Origin: Solanum dulcamara
Taxonomy: Eukaryota; Streptophyta; Magnoliopsida; Solanales; Solanaceae
Direction of reading: 5' to 3'
DNA: 64,000 nucleotides
Assembly (NCBI RefSeq): GCF_947179165.1
Contig: NC_077245.1
Span: forward strand, 50,535,286 to 50,599,285
Both the position numbers and the translations under genes were made by a program. Of this stretch, positions 57,854 through 64,000 are shown in pieces (positions within the stretch are counted from its first letter, which is position 1; the number at the start of each line of letters is the position of its first letter). Below the pieces are notes generated by a model. That model worked only from the letters and a program-made list of their open reading frames with translations, searched no databases and had not been told where the DNA came from.

Positions 57854-59598
57854 TGTAATAATATGAAAGGTCATTTATGACATTTTCTATTAAATTACCA
57901 TTTTACTCCTTCCATTAGTTTTCCCCCCATCACTTTTGATTAGATCTGAAAGTTTTTTTGGAAATCTTCTGAAAAGTTGAGGCTTTGCTTGAGAAATGGG
58001 TTTTAAAGGCTTAAGTTGCCAAATTTTGAGTTTCGAAATCATTTGGAGTTTCGACTCTTAGAATGGAATTTCGTCGATTCCATCAGTTTCAGAATGTGGA
58101 AATTGATCTAGGAGAGTTGTCGGAATCAGATCTGGAGTTAAAACATGGAATTTAGGTCCAAAATTAGAAATTATTTTAAAGTTTGATCCAAGTTTGACTT
58201 TGGTCGACGTTGGGAGTTCGGGTGCTCATATTGGATTTCTGATAGTTCCAATGGTTTCAAGAGGATATTCTAACGCTAGAAATGACTTCATCATAAAATT
58301 TAGATGTCCCAAGGTATATTGGGTATTTCAAGTGTTGAAACTAATTTAGTTGCGACTTATCGGGTTCTAGGTCAAGCAAGCCTCAAATTTGAATTTTGAT
58401 AATTCTATTGAGTTCGAAATGTCGAATTTAGTAGGGTTGCATATATGGTTTGTGTATACGAGGGTTCGAAGAAATCCCAAGGGTTCGATCAGAGACTTGA
58501 GTTGTGACTTATCTTATTTTGTTGGTGCTTTTGCTGGGTCCGCATAAGAAAACTAGGTTCGCTAAAGCGAACCTTCCCTTAAGAGAGACCCATCGGTTAA
58601 ACGAAGGGACTCACTTAGGTGGTGTTCGCGAAAGCGAACCTAAGCTAAAGCGAAGGTCCAGTCGCTTAAGCAACATATGAAGGGGTTTAGATGAGATTTA
58701 AGGTATTTTCACCATTTTTAACATTCCAAGCTCGGTTAGCCGATTTCTTCGAGCTTTTTTGTGAGAAAACTATTGGGTAATGTATTTCTAACAAATTTCG
58801 CAATTTAACTTCAAATTGTAGATTTCAAATTGGAGATTTTGGGTTTTCTTGAACATGAACTTTTGAAAGAGAAATGGGGATTTTGGACTTATTTTAGTCT
58901 CACTTTTGAAATGGTTTTCACCATTAGATTCTTGAATCCTTGAGGACCATGTTTATCTAAAAAAATAGATTCCGCATTCGATTTTTTATATGAGATTTTG
59001 ACCAATTTACCCTTTACACAAATTGCTTGATTTTATTGTCAATAGTGCAAAATGTGATTATGAGTCTATATTTGAATAGATTGTGGTGATTTGGAGTATC
59101 GTCAAAGAGGAAAAGTTTTGAGTTCAGATTGTGTGTGTCGTTTGGGTAAGGCTAGTGGAATTCTAACCTTTGTTAAGTATGTTGAACCTTGAATTTCCCT
59201 ATGTAAGGGGATTAGGATATTTTGGGTCATTAGATTGAATTGAATTATATGAGTTGAAGTGTGATAGTGGAAATTCGGATAGATTTAATTGTCTAAAGGT
59301 AGCAACTTGTCTTCTTCGGCAGACCCTCATCGTCTATTTACTATATGCTTTATTCTTCTTTAGAACTGAGTCATCTAGACTTGTATTCTTTTTTCATTTT
59401 TGTTGAAATACTAGCTTGTACATGTGACACCAAGTCTTCGATGATTTAGAATTTATTTTCCACTTATCCTTATTTATATAATATTAGGCTTTACATTTTT
59501 GCTTTTATTTTCAGTTATTTTGAATAGTCGAGACTCTTAGGATGACTCGTCTTGATAGGTTAGACGAATGTCATCACACCCAATTCTAGGTCATGAAA
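57854..59598 (+). mobile_element. tandem array: LTR 3 (internally deleted)
   Basis: 1745 bp. Starts TGTAATAATATG and ends TCATGAAA (decayed TGACA). Compared with LTR 2 it lacks about 725 bp after 'ttaattgtctaa' (59287-59298), removing the repeat cassette. The CGCTAAAGCGA word cluster is at 58550-58680. Confidence 0.88.
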
Positions 59599-59735
59599 AA
59601 TTAGTATTAGAGCCCCAGGTTCATAGGTCTCATGTGTACCAGCCAAGTCTAAGTAAAGTCTCAAGGATTGGTACGGAGACGTCTGTACTTATCTTCGAGA
59701 GGCTATGAAGACTGTTAAGAAATACCTTTACTTCT
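59599..59735 (+). promoter_or_regulatory. tandem array: primer-binding site and leader of unit F
   Basis: TAGTATTAGAGCC at 59602-59614. Hairpin at 59671-59688: GTACGGA-GACG-TCTGTAC, the same as in element A, although the LTRs of A and F are different. Confidence 0.75.
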
Positions 59736-62700
59736 TGTATCTCTATCATGCGTCCTTGTTCTGATCTAGTTCCGATCATTTCACTCCGTCCTCTTTCCTA
59801 TAGAGATGACTCGTGCTTGGTCCTGCGTGTGAGAAATTGAGTTATTGTCGCTTGGTGTTAGTGTTAGATATTGCATTGATGTAAAAATGATATAATTATG
59901 GGAAGGATGTGTAATCAGAATTGGGATGCTCTGCGACTCGAAAGGGATAAGTAAGGTTGTACTTCTATGATATGTTTCGAGGTTATGGAATTGAAAGATG
60001 AACAATTGTTAAGAGACTTCATGAACATCTTATTTTGTCTGGTTAGTTATTCAACAATGAAGAATAACATTAGTGTGCCTTATTCGACATCTCAAGTGGA
60101 TGACAATGAAGAATTGTATAATTAGGGGCGTGAGTATGCAGTGAGCATTGTGTCTTTGGGGACTACAGACTATGAAATTCATCATAACAGGATAGGTTGC
60201 ATGGTGTATGATGATGATTATGTTACGTCAATCTAGACTAGAATTTGTACGAAAATTTTATAGAGTGGGTATATATAAAGAAAGGTTATGACACGTCTAC
60301 TGCCAAGATACCTGTCTTTACTTAGGTGAGGTTATGGGCTGTGTTTCTTCTGTTATCAGCCTGGCTAATGAAATGGTGCATATTACTTTTGGTTAGAGAC
60401 TGAAATACTTTGGTATGTTTTATAGCTATTTAATGGGTATAATCTGTGGGCTATTTGAGTACGGCCTTCTTATTGAATATGATGTGACATAATAGTAGAT
60501 CTAGTAGATATTCACGATGTGGTACTGGTGATTCATGGAAACAGAGACATCTATGAAGTTATCAACAATTTGACCTACTTAGGTAATGAGGTTTTGTTAT
60601 ATTCTTAGTCGAGGAATCAAGTAGTTATTTACTATAAATGCTTAGATTAAGCATTATTTATACAAAAAATTATAGTGGTGGATTGGGTGAATTGATCCTA
60701 TTCTGTCTCTTCGGTATGTTGTGATATTTGAGTTGACATGATTAAATTAGGGACTGGTAACTTCATGATAAGATAAAAAAGAGTAGACTGACATTGAAAT
60801 GACAAGTTTATGGGTAAGAAAAGTCCCAACGAGCATACATGTGTAAAGATAGGTAAGTGTACCAATGAGAAAGTACTTATGAGAATTGGTTAATTCATGA
60901 GATGAACAATGAGTTTGAGGTATCACGTAAATGATAAGGTTGACTCTATGATGATGGCAAGGGTGATTGAGCATAGTAATAGTAGTTTGAGATGGACTCT
61001 AGTTAGGATGCAACTATGTGGTGATGGCTTTTGGTTAGGGGATCCAGTATGATGATGACGACTTACGAGTATATAAGGTTGCGGTTGCTACCACTTAATG
61101 AGCAGTGTAGTTATATGAAAGGTTGTATGATGTGTTAGGAACTACTCGAGTAGAATTGAAAGGAGTTTCAACTTATGATGGGAGAATTATTGGGATGTAG
61201 TTTGGCATTTTGAATGAAGCAAGGAAAAGAATGCTTACTTTGATTGCAGGGTTCAAGGATTTAACTTCAGGGATGTTAGAGAGTTTTGTTTAGAAACACG
61301 TAGCTTTGTCCATCTTGTTTTGGTTATGGAATAATATCGGTGTGCATCAGTCGGGTTGTGAATGCTTTGAGGGTGGAGTTCATGGACAATCAACTCTAGT
61401 GTCGTGGTAAGTTCTATAGTGGTCTCGAGTCTGACAACTGGCACAATTTGGGTTCCTCATGAGGGATAGGATAAGATCGACGTATAAGTATATAATGCTA
61501 AGTTAAGTTGTGTGATTTCATAAAATCTTCATTGTATGGACTAATGTCGACTGATAAAAGGGAGTGGTTAGCATGGTTGGGTTAAAATTCAAGTTTTGTA
61601 TCATAATTTCTACCTTCGTGGTAGTTGATTTTCTCAAGGAATGGCTTGGAAAGGTAAGGAATTATTGATTGTGTCGATTGTTAAGTAGTTGGAGGAACTT
61701 GTGTATGATTCGAGTGTGGATTTATTACTTTCGGTTGTAAAAGAGCTTAATGAATTCTTCATTTCAGAAGTTTGATTTAAGGTAATAGGCAATACATTGT
61801 GGATGTTTTTCCTAGAAATAATAATGATAAACGAGCTAAGAAATGGAATACGAGTCTGTTGCATTAAAGAGTTCAAACATTTGATATTGAGTCATGAGTA
61901 TGAGTTAGGAGTTTGAATTTTTTAGTCGTATTGCGCAATGGATACAAGCTAAGAAATGTGAAAGAAATAAGACCTCAGGTATAGATCCCTAGGTTCAAGA
62001 TTGAAGGTTGTATGGGTTTTCGCCTTTGAGTTCAGATATGATAATACAAGGTGGGATGATTGAGCACAGATGTAAGATGGGTCATTAACGACTTTCTAAA
62101 GGTTTGGTTTGGTTTTAAATTAGGTGACAGACTGTAAGGTATCAAAGATTTTGTGTTTGATGTGGGGTTGGATTGTTCAAATTATGGTATGCGACATATG
62201 ATGTACTACAGGGTGAGATATAGTTCTACATGATTATCAAGGCTCTGTAGTGGGATTAATACCGCTCTATTGATGGGGTTACACAGAATACTATGGTGCA
62301 TTCCATGGGTTATGTGTTCTTAGTATACAAAATTATCAGGGTGATGAATAGTCTCTCTAGGTTCGCACATGAAGTACATAATAATTTGAATAATAGTTGG
62401 AACTGGGCAAATGGAAGATTTTATGGAGTTGATAGTGAGCATGACTCAATAGTTTCATCTCAATAGGAAAGTACTATGAGATTTTGAAGGTGGATTATCA
62501 ATTGGGTAAAACCCGTACTTGTAGCAGGATGCTTAAATAGAATGAGAGAGGTCAATAGTTCAAATTTTTAGGGACCACAATGTGTTGCTAATAGGACCTT
62601 GATACCAGTGACAGTTTGAGAATTAAAGTAACTGACTGGTGTAACTACAACGCTCAGGTAGAATTGAGAGTGCGGGCTTCAGTGGAGGACTATAAAGAGT

Positions 62701-63827
62701 ATGAAGGAGTTCATAAATCGAGTATGCCTACAATGGTTATAAAACCAGGCTGGTTGATTGTGAAGTCAGACAGATGGGGATGTGTGGTATAGACACGATG
62801 GAAGGAATATTTTGTGTCATCCGACTTCAGTTTGGTACATTCTTATGTGACCACCTACTCTGTTTCAGACATGGTTTTATAGTTTGATTTCTTATCTATG
62901 CCCATGTGTGTTTTCACTTACGTGGACTTATACCTAGTGATGGATCAGATGTACCGATCCATGCACTTTTTGGTAGGTTAAGATACTGATGTAAGTTTGA
63001 TTATTTTAGATGTGGAAGATTTGGTGTTGCCTTGCGGCAATTGAAGGTTTTCAGAAATTCTATAAGTGTCATCTTGTTTAAAAGAACTTATAGAAGAGCT
63101 ACTTTATATATTGCAGTTTCTCGACAGTCTTGAGTTTTACCTTTTCATTGAGGACATGTTCAGCTAGGTGTGATTTGATACTTGTAGGACAATTGGGCCT
63201 AGTTCTCTCGTTTGGGAATTGATTACAAGCACAACTACTATTATAATTTTTCAGCAACGTTATTAGAGGTTGTGTATGTTTGGAGGTACTGTTTAGCAGG
63301 TGGTTACTTGACCATCTCCTTATTTGGATCAAATTAGTTGGGTTCTCCCTTGATGAGTATGCATTGTCTAAAGATCAGCTGTTTTAAACTAAAGCTCATG
63401 GAAGGATTAGGTTAAGTAATGGAAACTTGACTAAGAATAATGGTGGGTGTGTGCATTATGCATGTTTGGTGGTTGGCTCTGGATTCACTCCGGGTTTTAG
63501 CAGGTAATAGTTAAGAATCATCTCATGATTATGCAATAAAAGATTACATTTCGATGATTATACTATGATTTAGAGAGTGTCAGTTCAAGTTTGGTTCATG
63601 GATTAGCCTATGACTCAGTAATCACTCCTAGGTTGTAGCTTTTTTTAATTTTGATTCAGAAGTTAAGTTTTGATAGTTGTTCCTGATGATATGGTTTAGG
63701 GATGATTTCACTTGGGGGAGGGAAATACCGAACTTGGAGGTTACACCTCGGACTCTTGGTAGCGTCGAGTATCCTTCTTTCTTTTACTTTGTGTTTGAGG
63801 ACGAAGATGGGTTTTAGTGGTGGAAAA
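59736..63827 (+). mobile_element. tandem array: internal region of unit F, non-coding
   Basis: 4.1 kb, the longest copy. Includes about 320 bp at roughly 62075-62400 that E lacks. No coding domain. The antisense open frame 60747-60974 corresponds to 55183-55479 but shifts frame near its end. The pre-PPT block 'gtgtttgaggacgaagatgg' precedes TTTTAGTGGTGGA. Confidence 0.8.
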
Positions 63828-64000
63828 TGTAATGACCTTCCAGTTCATTTAAGATATTTTCCATAAAATTACCCTTTTACCCCTCCTATTAGTTTTCCCG
63901 AGTCACTTTTGATTGGGCTTGAAAGTTAGTTTTTGGAAATATTGTAAAAAGTTGAGGTTTTGCTTGCGAATGAGTTTTAAAGGCTTAAGTTGCCAAATTT
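63828..64000 (+). mobile_element. tandem array: LTR 4 (start only)
   Basis: TGTAATGACC and about 170 bp that match the beginning of LTRs 1-3 ('ggcttaagttgccaaattt'). It runs out of the window. Confidence 0.88.

Overview
This window is repeat-dominated nuclear DNA of a flowering plant. Evidence: chromodomain Ty3/gypsy elements primed by initiator Met-tRNA, a plant L1-type LINE with a C-terminal RNase H, Stowaway and PIF/Harbinger transposons, and a plant mobile domain (PMD, MAIN-like) gene relic. The style of the LTR families suggests Solanaceae, which is an inference. No intact protein-coding gene was found; almost all of the sequence is nested, decayed transposons.

Layout. 1-2384: end of a + strand LTR inserted in the 3' LTR of a non-autonomous gypsy-type element D (minus strand, 2385-16653). 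D is itself interrupted by a TSD-flanked solo LTR (7208-9043) and by an L1-type LINE (11155-16643) with a 17-bp TSD that straddles the end of D. 16661-19320: AT-rich DNA with a PIF/Harbinger relic (17784-19086) holding a nested Stowaway MITE. 19321-22578: an inverted-repeat element split by a deleted gypsy element G. 23977-33151: a full-length chromovirus A (minus, TSD TCAAG, 2-kb LTRs) with decayed gag-PR-RT-RH-IN-chromodomain. 33527-34468: an A/T-rich tandem-repeat element.

34.9-50.0 kb holds a PMD/MAIN-like pseudogene on the + strand. It is split by chromovirus B in an intron (36234-43835, TSD ATAAT), a solo LTR in the penultimate exon (44647-46867, TSD CTCAT) and a third LTR in the same exon (46978-49236). 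A MuDR-like zinc-knuckle fragment lies tail to tail with it (50324-50406). 50407 to the end of the window is a tandem LTR-internal-LTR-internal-LTR array of the D family, in which neighbouring units share LTRs.

How it fits together. Elements A, B, D, E, F and G differ in LTR and internal sequence but keep a similar leader just after the primer-binding site. That leader contains an 18-nt hairpin that keeps a 7-bp stem in four of the six copies despite base changes. The non-coding D/E/F family also keeps a block before the polypurine tract that resembles the end of the A polyprotein gene. This pattern suggests D/E/F were mobilised in trans by A-like chromoviruses. Several LTR families also carry, at a similar place, family-specific arrays of short repeated units.
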